A DNA stretch of 64,000 nucleotides, taken from Photobacterium iliopiscarium. Lineage in GTDB: Bacteria; Pseudomonadota; Gammaproteobacteria; Enterobacterales; Vibrionaceae. The notes under the pieces are model-generated. The model was not told the DNA's origin and ran no database searches. It worked only from the letters and a program-made list of their open reading frames with translations. Below, one piece after another: positions 17,452 to 27,677 of this stretch; within the stretch, counting starts at the first letter, position 1, and each line of letters begins with the position of its first letter. Location of the stretch: the NCBI RefSeq assembly GCF_003026395.1, contig NZ_PYOO01000008.1, forward strand, positions 1 to 64,000. Reading direction: 5' to 3'. The translations under genes and the position numbers were made by a program.

Positions 17452-17497
17452 AATAGACAACTAAAATATGTGTTGTTTAGGTGGTATCTATCTAAAG

Positions 17498-17657
17498 TTA
17501 AATAAATTGTTGAAATAACCTCAGGCTATTTCAACAATTAATATTAGTGGTGAATTATTTCACATGTTAATCAATAACGACTAAACAGTTAGGTAATTCA
17601 TTTTTTTCTTCCGTGTGCGGTAGGGCGTTAGTTAATAATTTACCAGATTGCTGTAAA
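17498..17657. repeat. direct repeat copy 2: TPM gene 3' end with terminator
   Basis: This is the copy in place at the end of the intact TPM gene, offset by 1004 bp from copy 1. It includes the terminator and the last ~30 codons. Confidence 0.85.
17507..17537 (-). terminator. terminator of the lemA-TPM operon
   Basis: A 14-bp stem (TTGTTGAAATAACC / GGCTATTTCAACAA) with a 3-nt loop, 30 bp beyond the stop of the last operon gene. It may also stop the convergent YaaW gene. Confidence 0.8.
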
Positions 17658-18184
17658 CACTGAATAAAGCCTTCAAACGTTTTTCCTGCTTTAACATCTT
17701 TGGTGAAATCTCGGACTATGCTTTGCCATGCTTCATCACTGATACAATCATTAATGCCATAATCTGTTAAAATTTCAACATAATGCTCAGCTTCGCAAAC
17801 AAAGATCATTACCCCTAAATGCTGTTTAGTACGATGAACACCATTGGCTAAAAACTGCTCACGAGCAACCAGACTTGCACGGCGATGTTTAACTACTTTT
17901 GGTAATAAACAGTACTTAATAGCTGGAATACGAAAGATCAATGTAAGAACAACAAAAGAAGCTAATTGCACTAATAGAATATCCGTTAGCTCTAACCATA
18001 ATGGAGTAATGATTAACAGTGCAGGAACAAATAGCGCAATAATGGCTGCCCATAAGGTTGGGACAAAGTAATAGTCATCAGCCTTTGTTGCCATTACGGT
18101 AATTAACTCGGCATCGGTGGTTTTTTCCATATCACTGATGGTTTGGCTAATTGTTTGTAGTTGTTCATTTGTAAATAATTTCAT
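17567..18184 (-). CDS. TPM-domain membrane protein
   Basis: A 205-residue protein with a TPM (YgcG/psb32-like) domain split around two transmembrane helices (about 45-90). The start at 18184 is chosen because GGAGG lies 6 nt before it and its ATG overlaps the preceding stop (TAATG), which implies translational coupling. An in-frame ATG at 18190 lies too close to that site. It is the last gene of a lemA-ygcG-TPM operon. The C-terminus ends NCLVVID. The role is unknown; members accompany LemA and may help membrane or envelope repair. Confidence 0.85.
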   Translation of the reverse strand: MKLFTNEQLQTISQTISDMEKTTDAELITVMATKADDYYFVPTLWAAIIALFVPALLIITPLWLELTDILLVQLASFVVLTLIFRIPAIKYCLLPKVVKHRRASLVAREQFLANGVHRTKQHLGVMIFVCEAEHYVEILTDYGINDCISDEAWQSIVRDFTKDVKAGKTFEGFIQCLQQSGKLLTNALPHTEEKNELPNCLVVID

Positions 18185-18945
18185 TACCATCCTCCTGATG
18201 CACCGCCGCCGCCAAAGCCACCGCCGCCACCACTAAAACCACCACCGCTGCCGCCACTACTACCTCCTCCGAAACCACCGCCAAAGCCACTAGAGCCGCC
18301 ACGGTGTGATCCAAAGCCACCACTGGTGAAAACATCACCATCGCGGCCATAATAGGTTGAACGGTTGCGACGACGACGGCTAAAGGCAACAATTTGAATG
18401 ATTACTACAAATAAAATAAACAAATAGAAATCGTAGGGTGGTTTATCTTCTGTCACAACAGGTTTGTATTCACCATGGATAGCAGCAATGATAGCTGTTA
18501 CGCCATTATCGATTCCCGTTGCAAACTTACCTGCTTTAAAGGCGGGTTTAATGTGATTATTAATAATGTTAATTGCAATCGCATCAGGTAATGCACCCTC
18601 TAAGCCATAACCGACTTCGATACGCATCTTTTTGTCATTTTTAGCGATAATTAACAATACGCCATTGTCATGTTGCTTCTGTCCAATCCCCCAAGCACGA
18701 CCGAGTTGATAGCCATAATCGGCAATTGGAATGCCATTGGTTGACGGTACGGTGACTACCACCACTTGGTTGGACGATGATTTTTCTTCTGCGGCAAGCG
18801 TTTGTTCAAGCTGTTGAGTTTGAGCTTGATTCAGTATATGAGCGTCGTCGACCACTCTCCCTGTTAATACAGGGAAAGTGATTGCAGCCAATGCACTCTG
18901 GCTGATAAACAACAAAAGCCCACAGATAAGTAGGACTTTTTTCAT
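18184..18945 (-). CDS. YgcG-type TPM-domain protein
   Basis: A 253-residue protein. Signal peptide (about 1-21, SQSALAA); TPM domain (about 30-155, GRVVDDAHILNQAQTQQLEQTL and GYGLEGALPDAIA); one transmembrane helix (about 168-183) followed by an RRRRN patch; then a Gly/Ser-rich tail (about 205-253). This is the standard layout of YgcG. The gene starts one base after the lemA stop and overlaps the next gene's start. TPM domains are thought to act as phosphatase- or chaperone-like modules in the envelope. The actual activity here is not known. Confidence 0.9.
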   Translation of the reverse strand: MKKVLLICGLLLFISQSALAAITFPVLTGRVVDDAHILNQAQTQQLEQTLAAEEKSSSNQVVVVTVPSTNGIPIADYGYQLGRAWGIGQKQHDNGVLLIIAKNDKKMRIEVGYGLEGALPDAIAINIINNHIKPAFKAGKFATGIDNGVTAIIAAIHGEYKPVVTEDKPPYDFYLFILFVVIIQIVAFSRRRRNRSTYYGRDGDVFTSGGFGSHRGGSSGFGGGFGGGSSGGSGGGFSGGGGGFGGGGASGGW

Positions 18946-19545
18946 TTAGAATTCAACCTTAGGCGCAACATCAGCGTTAGGTGTTGTTGCTGTGAAGTTA
19001 GGTTTAATTTTTAGATCGCTGTACATTGCCCAGTGCCATAAACGACCAGGGAACGTGCGAATTTCAATATTAAAGGTTTTCACTGCATTGATGTAATCAC
19101 GACGTGCAACAGCGATACGATTCTCTGTACCTTCTAGCTGTGCTTGCAGTGCGATAAATTGTTGGTTAGCTTTTAGATCAGGATAGCGTTCTGATACAAC
19201 CATTAATCGAGATAACGCACTGCTTAGTTGACCTTGAGCGGCTTCGAATTTCTTAAAGGCTTGTGGGTTATTTAATGTTTCCGGCGTGACTTGCATCGAT
19301 GAAACTTTAGCGCGAGCTTCTGTCACTGCGGTTAAGGTATCTTTTTCGTGAGCAGCATAACCTTTAACGGTTGCAACTAAATTGGGAATTAAATCTGCAC
19401 GACGCTGATAGTTATTTTGCACTTGTGCCCAATCAGCATTAGCTTGTTCATCAAGGGTCGGAATGGTATTGATACCACAACCTGTTAATTGAGTAAGCAG
19501 TAATGCGATAAATAGATATTTGATTGATTTGAGATACTTCACCAT
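18946..19545 (-). CDS. lemA: LemA-family lipoprotein
   Basis: A 199-residue protein. A lipoprotein signal with lipobox LTGC (Cys near residue 23) is followed by the LemA core: NYQRRADLIPNLVATVKGYAAHEKDTLTAVTEARAKV, then a helical bundle ending at an FPGRLWHW segment. It is the first gene of the lemA-ygcG-TPM operon, with no gaps between genes. LemA proteins are envelope-anchored coiled-coil proteins of uncertain role, usually found with TPM-domain proteins as here. Confidence 0.93.
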   Translation of the reverse strand: MVKYLKSIKYLFIALLLTQLTGCGINTIPTLDEQANADWAQVQNNYQRRADLIPNLVATVKGYAAHEKDTLTAVTEARAKVSSMQVTPETLNNPQAFKKFEAAQGQLSSALSRLMVVSERYPDLKANQQFIALQAQLEGTENRIAVARRDYINAVKTFNIEIRTFPGRLWHWAMYSDLKIKPNFTATTPNADVAPKVEF

Positions 19546-19742
19546 AAGATTCCTTTTTTTATGCTTTCAAGTGATTATTATTACTCAAGTAAAGCATACA
19601 TTGCACCATTGTTGGTAAATGATCACTGATAATTGTGACTAACTGATAGCAAATAGTCTTTTTTTTGTACAATGTTCGTTGGAGTAAGGAAATGGTGGGA
19701 ATGTTCACATACCTTGTAAGAATGCGAGGTTTATCAACAATA

Positions 19743-19772
19743 ACCCATGCTAATCATTCATCTAGCATGGGT
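19743..19772 (-). terminator. hairpin downstream of the deacylase gene
   Basis: ACCCATGCTA and TAGCATGGGT form a perfect 10-bp stem with a 10-nt loop. The U-run on the minus strand is weak (TTATTGTTGAT). It lies 25 bp beyond the stop of the deacylase. Confidence 0.6.
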
Positions 19773-19796
19773 ATTGTGATGGGTAGAACTTAATGG

Positions 19797-20834
19797 TTAA
19801 TCGTGAATAAGACGTACAATTAACGCCCCTGCGTCACGTAAAGCATCTGTATTATGACTTAATACGATGCCATCACGAGGAGCGGTATAACGTTTAATTT
19901 CATTACCAAACAGATCATATTGCGTTGCGATAATATCGCCCTTGCTTACAGTCGCTAGCATCTCAACATTTGCGAGTGTTAATCCGCCAACATCAGCCTG
20001 AATAGAGGTCACGTTATCCGCTTCTATCGTACAAGGCGTCAAGGTTGCTGTTGTTAACTGGTGTTGGTTTTTAATAATTTGCATAACCCCCATAACAGCA
20101 CGATTAATTAACGTTGGTTGAGTAATCTTGCCACTACCCACTTCAACAGTGATCGCGCTAACGCCATGTTGATTCCAAACAGTTTCTAATACACCGTGAT
20201 CGCCAGGATCATTTAAGATCGCATCTGGTGTCATTAATCTTGCCATCGACAGCGCTGATTCAATCCGGAAATCAGCAAACACATACAATGGGTAACAGGT
20301 TCCCGTGGTTTGAGTATGAAGATCTATCGCAATATCGGCATTGGGTAATAATAAATGCTGCCACAATTGAGCAAGGTAACGTTCAGCGGCATTACCTTGA
20401 TTGTTACCTGGGAAATAGCGATTAAGATTCACGGTAGACAAATCTTGATCAGCACCATGAAAATCACGATGGTGATGAACAATACCCGATAGATTAATCG
20501 CTGGAACAATAATCACGCTGCCACAAATGTCAGTATGTTGTAGCTGACGTGCCAGTTGTTGTGCGGTTAAAATACCATTGAGTTCATCACCATGAATGCC
20601 TGCGGTGATCATTACTTTTTTACCCGCTTGCTGGCCTTTAAATATCCATACGGGTAAATATTGATCTTGATTTAAGGCATTAGTTGCAACGTTGAACCAA
20701 AACTGATGCTGCCCAATAGCGAGATCATCAACATTTAATGCTGAAATTACCGCAATATTATTAATAATGTCACCCGTGAGTTGGGTCGTTATTATATTGG
20801 TATTGGTATTGGTATTGGTATTGGTATTGGTCAT
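19797..20834 (-). CDS. succinylglutamate desuccinylase/aspartoacylase-family zinc deacylase
   Basis: A 345-residue protein of the M14-like AstE/AspA family. The zinc ligands are His81 and Glu84 (GIHGDELNG) plus the His of the IDLHTQTTG segment, and a substrate Arg occurs in LNRYFPG. A C-terminal biotinyl-like beta barrel (about 265-340) follows. The N-terminus is unusual: six ACCAAT hexamers encode a Thr-Asn run (residues 2-13). The gene starts 4 bp after the YfcC-type transporter stop, so the pair is an operon. A likely role is hydrolysis of N-acyl amino acids brought in by the transporter; the substrate is an inference. Confidence 0.85.
   Translation of the reverse strand: MTNTNTNTNTNTNIITTQLTGDIINNIAVISALNVDDLAIGQHQFWFNVATNALNQDQYLPVWIFKGQQAGKKVMITAGIHGDELNGILTAQQLARQLQHTDICGSVIIVPAINLSGIVHHHRDFHGADQDLSTVNLNRYFPGNNQGNAAERYLAQLWQHLLLPNADIAIDLHTQTTGTCYPLYVFADFRIESALSMARLMTPDAILNDPGDHGVLETVWNQHGVSAITVEVGSGKITQPTLINRAVMGVMQIIKNQHQLTTATLTPCTIEADNVTSIQADVGGLTLANVEMLATVSKGDIIATQYDLFGNEIKRYTAPRDGIVLSHNTDALRDAGALIVRLIHD
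20797..20831 (-). repeat. hexanucleotide repeat (ACCAAT)6 in the deacylase start
   Basis: Six tandem ACCAAT units on the minus strand directly follow the ATG. A change in copy number would keep the frame and only change the length of the Thr-Asn tail. Confidence 0.85.
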
Positions 20835-20838
20835 ATGA

Positions 20839-22368
20839 TTAATTAAATCCAGCTAAGTGAGCACAAACAACCGTCACACTTGAAGTAACGAACAATAGCA
20901 ACATAAAGCGCCAGCTAAAACGGATCCAATCACCCCAATCAATACGACATACCCCTAATGTTCCCATTAATGATGCTGATGTTGGTACCACGATATTGGT
21001 AAAACCATCACCTAACTGGAACGCCAATACGGTTACTTGACGAGAAACACCAGCAATATCACCTAAGGGGGCGAGTAATGGCATTGTAAGTGCGGCTTGA
21101 CCTGATCCTGATGTTACAAAGAAATTAAACACAGATTGGAATAGATACATGATCCATACTGCTGCTACATCAGGAATGCCACTGATTGCGCCACCCGCAC
21201 TGTTTAAAATGCTATTGAGTACGCTGGGCTCATTGGCTGAGCCATCACCAAGAATGATTAATACGCCTTTAGCACAACCAACAAGTAGAGCAGGGGCCAG
21301 CATGACAGCAGCACCTTCTTTAAATGAGGTTGCGATATCATTTAATTTCATATTATTAAGTTTAAATATGATACCAATAATACCGGCAATAAAACCCATG
21401 GTGAAAAATTGAGATGCGATTTCAGGAATATACCAAGCGTGTGCCACAACACCCCATACTACCCAACCCGTTGTGATTGCTACTGTTGCGATGACTAAGG
21501 TATAACCAATATTCCATTGGGATGATTGAACTTCTGCTGTTTTTTCACGTAAAAATTGATCAGTTTTAAAACTATAAGATAATTCTGGATTACGTTTAAT
21601 TTTCGCTGCATAACGCATGGTAAAGATAATACCCATCAAGGTGAAACCTACCCATAGTGGAAGGCGAACTTCCATACCCGAAAGTACGGGCACTCCAGCA
21701 ATACCTTGTGCGATAGCGACAGAGAAAGGGTTCATCCATGATGATGCAAAACCGACTTGAGTGGCGACATAAGTGACCATTACCGTGGTGATGCCATCGT
21801 AACCAAGGCGAAGCATCAACGGTGCAATAATGATGGCAAAGGCAATCGCTTCTTCCCCCATACCAAAAACAGCACCGCCCAATGAAAACAAGACAAATAA
21901 AGCGGGAATGAATAAAAAGTCATTGCCTTTTGTTTTGTGGATCAGCGCTAGAATACCAGCATCGATGGCGCCAGTACGCATGACAACACCAAAAGCGCCA
22001 CCAATAACCAGCATGAACATAATCACGCCAACGGCTGATCCCCATTTATCACCAGAAACTAAGCCTTCGAACATAAAGTTCATTAAGCCAATACCGCCTC
22101 CGGCACTAAAAAATCCAACGGTGTTATAGATTTTTTCACCATTAGCATCAAGAGCATATTTAAACGATGCTGGATCAATAACGGTACGTGTTTTTTCTAC
22201 GCCATCAGCAATAAAGCTGACTGCATGTTGAGTAAAACTGCCTGCCGGAATGAGATAAGTGAGAATAGTTGCTAATACGCCAACGATAAAAATGATGATT
22301 AATGTGTCAGGTATTTGCCATGATTTTTCAGCATCAGATGCTTTAGGATGATCGATTGAATTGTGCAA
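20839..22368 (-). CDS. YfcC-family transporter
   Basis: A 509-residue inner-membrane protein with about 12 hydrophobic segments. It matches the YfcC/DcuC-related family (IPDTLIIIFIVGVLATILTYLIPAGSF near the start, FGMGEEAIAFAIIIAPLM, and FVTSGSGQAALTMPLLAPLGD). Its length is like E. coli YfcC (506). Family members are often assigned to basic amino acid or dicarboxylate exchange. The start is TTG at 22368 without a strong ribosome-binding site, and no ATG or GTG is available nearby. It is co-transcribed with the deacylase. A 9-bp inverted repeat lies just upstream (22384-22436). Confidence 0.85.
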   Translation of the reverse strand: MHNSIDHPKASDAEKSWQIPDTLIIIFIVGVLATILTYLIPAGSFTQHAVSFIADGVEKTRTVIDPASFKYALDANGEKIYNTVGFFSAGGGIGLMNFMFEGLVSGDKWGSAVGVIMFMLVIGGAFGVVMRTGAIDAGILALIHKTKGNDFLFIPALFVLFSLGGAVFGMGEEAIAFAIIIAPLMLRLGYDGITTVMVTYVATQVGFASSWMNPFSVAIAQGIAGVPVLSGMEVRLPLWVGFTLMGIIFTMRYAAKIKRNPELSYSFKTDQFLREKTAEVQSSQWNIGYTLVIATVAITTGWVVWGVVAHAWYIPEIASQFFTMGFIAGIIGIIFKLNNMKLNDIATSFKEGAAVMLAPALLVGCAKGVLIILGDGSANEPSVLNSILNSAGGAISGIPDVAAVWIMYLFQSVFNFFVTSGSGQAALTMPLLAPLGDIAGVSRQVTVLAFQLGDGFTNIVVPTSASLMGTLGVCRIDWGDWIRFSWRFMLLLFVTSSVTVVCAHLAGFN

Positions 22369-22791
22369 AATATAATTCGCTATAAATTGATAAAGTATGC
22401 ATAAAATATCAATTATTATGCGTTATTTATCAATTTGATCTTCTTGTTGTGACCATTAGCTATATTATACTTTATATAACACAAGGGAATATTTATTAGT
22501 AATAAGAATAATAGAGAGTTTAAATGGGTTTTATTTTGTAAATATTGGCTTGTTATCTGTTTTTTTATTATTTATTCCTGTTTTTTTTTATGATATTTAA
22601 TTAAAAAACATACGTTTAATTATAAGATTTCGGTTAAATATCACGATTGTTGATGAACATTACAGTCTTCAACTGCCGTATCTACTCATTGCATATTTTC
22701 TAAATTAATGGGGTAGTTAAAGTATTCTCGGTGTTACTGACACCTTTGTTACTGCAAATGAGTAACATTAGGTCGCCAGTGTAGAGAAAAG
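22369..22791. other. 423-bp intergenic region
   Basis: AT-rich. A pair of 9-bp arms, AAATTGATA (22384-22392) and TATCAATTT (22428-22436), with TATGCATAA/TTATGCG-like inner halves, lies upstream of the transporter and could be an operator. ArgR-like half-sites are possible but weak. No gene is seen. Confidence 0.35.
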
Positions 22792-23907
22792 CTATAACGG
22801 CAGTGCTTCTTCGATAACATCAGGATAACGACTTTGAATCAAGGTCACTTTATCGAGTGAATGTAAAATGGCATCAATACAAAGAGGATCAAACAGTGTT
22901 CCTGATCCATTGATTAAATACAGTTCAACATCTTCTATTGACCACGGTTGTTTATAAGGCCGATGGCTTAATAGCGCATCAATAACATCTGCAACTGTCA
23001 CAATACGCGCTTCTAATGGGATCTCTGTGCCTTCTAGTTTATCGGGGTAACCATTACCATCGTAACGCTCATGATGATGCCGAATAATATTAAGAATAAT
23101 ATTGAGCTCTTGATGATTATCGTATTTAAAGGTGGTGAGTATATTTGATAGAAGTTGACACCCTAATTCTGGGTGTTGATTCATAACTGCTCTTTCTTCA
23201 TCAGTATATATTTCTGTTGAATATAATATTTCTTCTGGAATTAAAGATTTTCCCACATCGTGCATGTCAGAAAAATGATAAACCGAATCAACAAAATCAC
23301 CATTACATTGGCCTTTTTTAACCAAGTAAAGCCCAATTAAACGACTATACTCAGCAACTCTTTTTAAATGATTTTGAGTTTCAGGATCTTTATGATGACT
23401 TAATAACAAAACGGTTTTAACAATAGAATGAAATGCTTTTTTATTATTGAAATCATCAGTGATTAGTAAGGTAATTAGAATCGAAAAAGTAGTGAAATAA
23501 TCAACTTTATCACTAAAGAAATCTTTTATTTTAGCGTTAATAAATAACACACCAATAAAGGTATCGTTAGTATAAATTGGGCATGCCATACTTGAAATAC
23601 AGTGGCTTTGTAATAATCGTAAATGAATTTTTTTTACCGACGATTGATGAGACAACATGTTATCAATAATATTCAGTTCTAACGATGAACGCATTTTACT
23701 TAAGCGCGGTGATTGAGCGATAGAGGCAATAAAAGTGGGAAAGTTATCGCCATAATCAGGGCTACGATAGACTGAATATAGATTATCGTGATCGTCCATA
23801 CGTGTAACGGCAATACCAATAATTTCAGGGTGAATTTTTTGGACGGAAGAAGTAAAGAGGTTTAGCCGTTCATTGAGTGAACGTTTAGTATTGAGAAATG
23901 AATACAT
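22792..23907 (-). CDS. HD-GYP domain protein with GAF-like sensor
   Basis: A 371-residue protein. The N-terminal ~150 residues resemble a GAF-like sensory domain. The C-terminal HD-GYP domain has the metal-binding His-Asp near 216-217 (MHDVGK), [12 protein letters not shown] with GYP near 286-288, and [15 protein letters not shown]. All key residues of cyclic-di-GMP phosphodiesterases of this class are present. The ATG at 23907 has AAGGA about 10 nt upstream; a TTG codon just before it is less likely. The product would linearise c-di-GMP in the cytoplasm. The signal is unknown. Confidence 0.88.
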   Translation of the reverse strand: MYSFLNTKRSLNERLNLFTSSVQKIHPEIIGIAVTRMDDHDNLYSVYRSPDYGDNFPTFIASIAQSPRLSKMRSSLELNIIDNMLSHQSSVKKIHLRLLQSHCISSMACPIYTNDTFIGVLFINAKIKDFFSDKVDYFTTFSILITLLITDDFNNKKAFHSIVKTVLLLSHHKDPETQNHLKRVAEYSRLIGLYLVKKGQCNGDFVDSVYHFSDMHDVGKSLIPEEILYSTEIYTDEERAVMNQHPELGCQLLSNILTTFKYDNHQELNIILNIIRHHHERYDGNGYPDKLEGTEIPLEARIVTVADVIDALLSHRPYKQPWSIEDVELYLINGSGTLFDPLCIDAILHSLDKVTLIQSRYPDVIEEALPL

Positions 23908-24083
23908 CAATAAGTCCTTTTATGATCATATGCATGTTGATTTATATTTGATCAAAGAAAGTAACTTGTATAGTAATTTGTTTGTTTTTGGTGTCGATAT
24001 TTGTAGGTAATGTTAAAATTTTTGATATGTATTATGGGTTTTATTTTTGATGTATTTATCAAAAACGGTAGTTCAAATATGAT

Positions 24084-24113
24084 GAAGGCGAATAAAAAGA
24101 TTGATTCGCCTTC
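24084..24113 (-). terminator. terminator of gcvHP
   Basis: GAAGGCGAAT and ATTCGCCTTC form a perfect 10-bp stem with a 10-nt loop, 37 bp beyond the gcvP stop. The U-run after it on the minus strand is weak. Confidence 0.65.
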
Positions 24114-24149
24114 ATTATCATAATTTTATAAAGGTATTAATAGTTATTA

Positions 24150-27029
24150 TTACTTATCCATATAACTATCAATACTAGGGCAAGAACACACTAAATTTCG
24201 ATCCCCATAAACATTATCAACCCGATTGACACTTGGCCAGTATTTGGCATTTTTTGTATGTGCTGATGGGAAGTAAGCGATATCTCGGCTATAACAATGT
24301 GCCCATTCAGCGGTTCGTAAATCAGCTTGGCTATGCGGTGCATTGACTAATGGATTATCCTCTAAAGACCAGATGCCAGTTTGTACCTGATTAATCTCTT
24401 CACGAATGGCAATCATGGCATCACAGAAACGATCAAGTTCGGTGAGATCTTCAGATTCTGTCGGCTCAATCATTAACGTACCCGCAACAGGGAAAGACAT
24501 GGTTGGCGCATGAAAACCGTAGTCCATTAATCGTTTCGCAATATCTTCTTCTGATATACCAGAGGCGGCTTTAATCGGACGAATATCAATAATACATTCG
24601 TGGGCGACGCGACCTTGTGTTCCTCGATATAACACTGAGTAATGTGGACGTAAACGTTCCATCACATAGTTGGCATTTAAAATGGCTAACTCGGTCGCTT
24701 GTTTTAGCCCAGCTTCACCCATCATTGAAATATAAGCGTATGAAATAGGCAAGATAGATGCAGAACCTAATGCTGCTGCTGATACCGCGAATTGATTGCT
24801 TTGTGGTTGTTGGCTATCAATGTGACAGGGTAAGAAAGAACTCAAGTGCGATTTTACACCAATAGGACCGACACCAGGGCCGCCACCGCCATGAGGAATA
24901 CAGAAGGTTTTATGGAGGTTTAGGTGTGAGACATCTGAGCCGATAAAACCCGGGCTGGTTAATCCTACTTGGGCATTCATGTTTGCGCCATCAAGATATA
25001 CTTGACCACCAGCGGCATGAACACGTTCGCAGACTTGTTGAACACCTTCTTCATAGACACCATGGGTTGAAGGATAGGTGATCATAATGCAGGATAAATT
25101 ATCACGGTGCTGATCAATTTTTGTTTGTAAATCATTAAGGTCGATATTGCCTTGTTCATCACAAGCGACCACAACCACTTTCATTGACACCATTGCCGCA
25201 GAAGCCGGGTTGGTACCGTGGGCTGAACTTGGAATTAAACACACATTACGGTGATTATCGCCATTGTCTTGGTGGTAACGCTGAATGGCAATCAGACCTG
25301 CATATTCACCCTGAGCGCCTGAGTTAGGTTGCAGTGATACTGCATCATAGCCGGTAATAGTGCATAACATGGCTGATAGCTTTTGGGCTAATTCTTGATA
25401 ACCCAATGTTTGAGAATCAGGTGCAAAAGGGTGTAATTGACCAAATTCAGGCCACGTGACAGGGATCATTTCAGCGGCGGCATTAAGTTTCATGGTGCAG
25501 CTACCGAGCGGGATCATGCCGTGGGTCAGTGAATAATCTTTATTTTCAAGTTGCTTCATGTATCGCATCATGTTGGTTTCACTATGATAGCGATGAAAAA
25601 CAGGGTGCGTTAGGTAATCACTTTGGCGTTGGCAACGCGTTGGAATTGCAGCAAATTCGTCATTGGCAATTAGGCTACTGTAATGATCAATCGATAAGGC
25701 TTTGCCAGTTAATAACGTGAGTAACATTTCAATGTCATCGGCTGATGTGGTTTCATCAATACTAATGCCGAGTTTATGCTCATATTTACGAAGGTTAATA
25801 CCAGTATCTAATGCTTGTTGGTACAAGCTGTCAGTATGTTCGGCGGTGAGTAAAGTCAGGGTATCAAAGAAGGTGTTATTTTCAATGATAAAGCCATTAT
25901 CATGTAAACCTGCGGCTAATATAGCGGTAAGGTGATGTACCCGCCGTCCTATTTTTTTAAGGCCTTCAGGTCCATGATATAACGCATAAAAAGCCGCCAT
26001 GTTGGCAAGTAAGGCTTGGGCTGTACAAATATTAGAGGTCGCTTTTTCACGGCGAATATGTTGTTCACGAGTTTGCATTGCCATTCGAAGTGCGCGGTTA
26101 CCTTTGGCATCTTTAGATACCCCAATCACGCGGCCTGGCATAGTGCGTTTGTACTGATCTTTGGTTGCCATAAAGCCAGCATGTGGTCCACCAAACCCCA
26201 TTGGAACACCAAAACGTTGTGCGCTGCCAATCACCACATCGGCACCCATTTCACTCGGTGGCGTTAATAACGTTAATGCAAGTAAATCACTGGCAACGGT
26301 AACTAAGGTTTTTTTACTGTGGGCAGAGGCGATAATATCGGTTAAATCGTCAATTTGACCGTTGGTGGCGGGGTATTGTAATAAACCACCAAACACATTG
26401 TGATCATTCAATTGTTGAGGTTCACCAATAATGATTTCCACCCCAATAAAGTGCGCACGTGTTTTAACAACATCAATAGTTTGCGGATGAACATTAGCGG
26501 CAATGAAAAACTGCGTGCTTTTACTTTTACCAGCACGAAGGCACAGTGTCATTGCTTCTGCGGCGGCGGTTGCTTCATCAAGTAGTGAAGCATTCGCCAG
26601 ATCCATGCCCGTCATATCCATGACTAATTGCTGAAAATTAAGCAATGACTCTAAGCGGCCTTGTGAAATTTCAGGTTGATAAGGAGTATAAGCGGTGTAC
26701 CAACCTGGATTTTCTAGAATATTGCGTAAAATTACATTTGGCGTATGGGTATTATAATATCCCTGTCCAATATAGCTTTTATTAACAATGTTTTTAGCCG
26801 CAATTTGCTTGAGTGATGCAAGCATATTCGCTTCGCTTTGAGCGGGTGGTAATGTTAATGGCTGAGGTAATGCAATGGCCGCTGGTAACGTTTGCTGAAT
26901 GAGCTGTTCTATACTGGATGCGCCAATTGTTGCTAACATTTGCTGTTGTTGCGACAAGTTTGGACCATTATGGCGCTGAGCAAAATGAGTATCATCACTG
27001 AGAGCATTGAGCAGTGTGGTAGAAGTCAT
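24150..27029 (-). CDS. gcvP: glycine dehydrogenase (P protein)
   Basis: A 959-residue P protein, the usual length of the single-chain form. Both halves show the PLP-enzyme fold. The catalytic Lys is in [20 protein letters not shown] in the C-terminal half. The enzyme decarboxylates glycine and passes the aminomethyl group to the H protein. The ATG at 27029 is chosen because AAGGAAAG precedes it. An upstream ATG at 27068 would overlap gcvH and has no ribosome-binding site. It lies 16 bp after gcvH in the same operon and is divergent from gcvT. Confidence 0.95.
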   Translation of the reverse strand: MTSTTLLNALSDDTHFAQRHNGPNLSQQQQMLATIGASSIEQLIQQTLPAAIALPQPLTLPPAQSEANMLASLKQIAAKNIVNKSYIGQGYYNTHTPNVILRNILENPGWYTAYTPYQPEISQGRLESLLNFQQLVMDMTGMDLANASLLDEATAAAEAMTLCLRAGKSKSTQFFIAANVHPQTIDVVKTRAHFIGVEIIIGEPQQLNDHNVFGGLLQYPATNGQIDDLTDIIASAHSKKTLVTVASDLLALTLLTPPSEMGADVVIGSAQRFGVPMGFGGPHAGFMATKDQYKRTMPGRVIGVSKDAKGNRALRMAMQTREQHIRREKATSNICTAQALLANMAAFYALYHGPEGLKKIGRRVHHLTAILAAGLHDNGFIIENNTFFDTLTLLTAEHTDSLYQQALDTGINLRKYEHKLGISIDETTSADDIEMLLTLLTGKALSIDHYSSLIANDEFAAIPTRCQRQSDYLTHPVFHRYHSETNMMRYMKQLENKDYSLTHGMIPLGSCTMKLNAAAEMIPVTWPEFGQLHPFAPDSQTLGYQELAQKLSAMLCTITGYDAVSLQPNSGAQGEYAGLIAIQRYHQDNGDNHRNVCLIPSSAHGTNPASAAMVSMKVVVVACDEQGNIDLNDLQTKIDQHRDNLSCIMITYPSTHGVYEEGVQQVCERVHAAGGQVYLDGANMNAQVGLTSPGFIGSDVSHLNLHKTFCIPHGGGGPGVGPIGVKSHLSSFLPCHIDSQQPQSNQFAVSAAALGSASILPISYAYISMMGEAGLKQATELAILNANYVMERLRPHYSVLYRGTQGRVAHECIIDIRPIKAASGISEEDIAKRLMDYGFHAPTMSFPVAGTLMIEPTESEDLTELDRFCDAMIAIREEINQVQTGIWSLEDNPLVNAPHSQADLRTAEWAHCYSRDIAYFPSAHTKNAKYWPSVNRVDNVYGDRNLVCSCPSIDSYMDK

Positions 27030-27045
27030 CTTTCTTTCCTTGATG

Positions 27046-27426
27046 TTAGTCTTCAGCAATGGAAGCAAGGTAAGTATCGCTGTCTATTAACTCACTGAGT
27101 TGCGAGAGATCGTCTAATTTAATTTTAGCAATCCAACCTTCACCATACGGGTCGTCATTAATCAGTTCAGGGCTATCATCAAGTGAGCTATTGGTTTCAA
27201 TGATTTGACCACTCACTGGCGCATAAATATCTGATGCAGCTTTAACTGACTCGACTAATGAAAAAGTCGATCCGGCATCAGCGGCATCACCAATATCTGG
27301 CAAATCAACAAAAACGACATCGCCTAACAATTGCTGGGCATGATCTGAAATGCCCATTGTAATTGTGCCGTCACCATTATCACGTATCCATTCATGGCTA
27401 GTTGTAAATTTTAATGTCGTTTCCAT
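27046..27426 (-). CDS. gcvH: glycine cleavage system H protein
   Basis: A 126-residue lipoyl carrier. Lys62 in [10 protein letters not shown] is the lipoylation site, flanked by the conserved DVVFVDLP and YEGWIAKIK-like ([12 protein letters not shown]) segments. It shuttles the methylamine group between the P, T and L proteins. AAGGAG lies about 9 nt upstream. It is the first gene of gcvHP. A PurR-like box lies about 100 bp upstream, between it and gcvT. Confidence 0.97.
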   Translation of the reverse strand: METTLKFTTSHEWIRDNGDGTITMGISDHAQQLLGDVVFVDLPDIGDAADAGSTFSLVESVKAASDIYAPVSGQIIETNSSLDDSPELINDDPYGEGWIAKIKLDDLSQLSELIDSDTYLASIAED

Positions 27427-27528
27427 GTATATACTCCTTACGCGGAAGATTTTATGAGCAAGACAGTTAACTTATCGCCTTATTGTTCATTTAAAAAACT
27501 TTGATGTTAATTTATTGATATGAATACT

Positions 27529-27544
27529 ACGTATTCGTTTGCGT
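27529..27544. promoter_or_regulatory. PurR-like operator between gcvH and gcvT
   Basis: On the minus strand ACGCAAACGAATACGT differs at one defined position from the PurR consensus ANGCAANCGNTTNCNT. It is centred between divergent gcvHP and gcvT. PurR control of gcv genes is established in E. coli; its use here is an inference. Confidence 0.6.
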
Positions 27545-27677
27545 ATTGTCATGCCTATTTAACAATATTGCGGATTCGATCAAGATCTCTGCCATTAGTT
27601 TTTCCGTTCTGGTGGTGCTTTTGGTAGGGTGAAACAATCATTGCTTAACTGCTGTTGCTTATTGGGAGTCAATCATC

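Noticed and set aside
18165-18392. Val/Ala-rich minus-strand frame
   Set aside because: Shadow of the Gly/Ser-rich tail of the YgcG-type protein.
22384-22436. ArgR box before the YfcC-type transporter
   Set aside because: The inverted repeat is real, but only parts fit the ArgR consensus, so no regulator is assigned.
23150-23185. another copy of the GACACCC...GGGTGT repeat end
   Set aside because: It lies inside the HD-GYP coding sequence and the match is short, so chance is likely.
27427-27677. glycine riboswitch before gcvT or gcvH
   Set aside because: None of the conserved core segments of the class can be seen in either direction.
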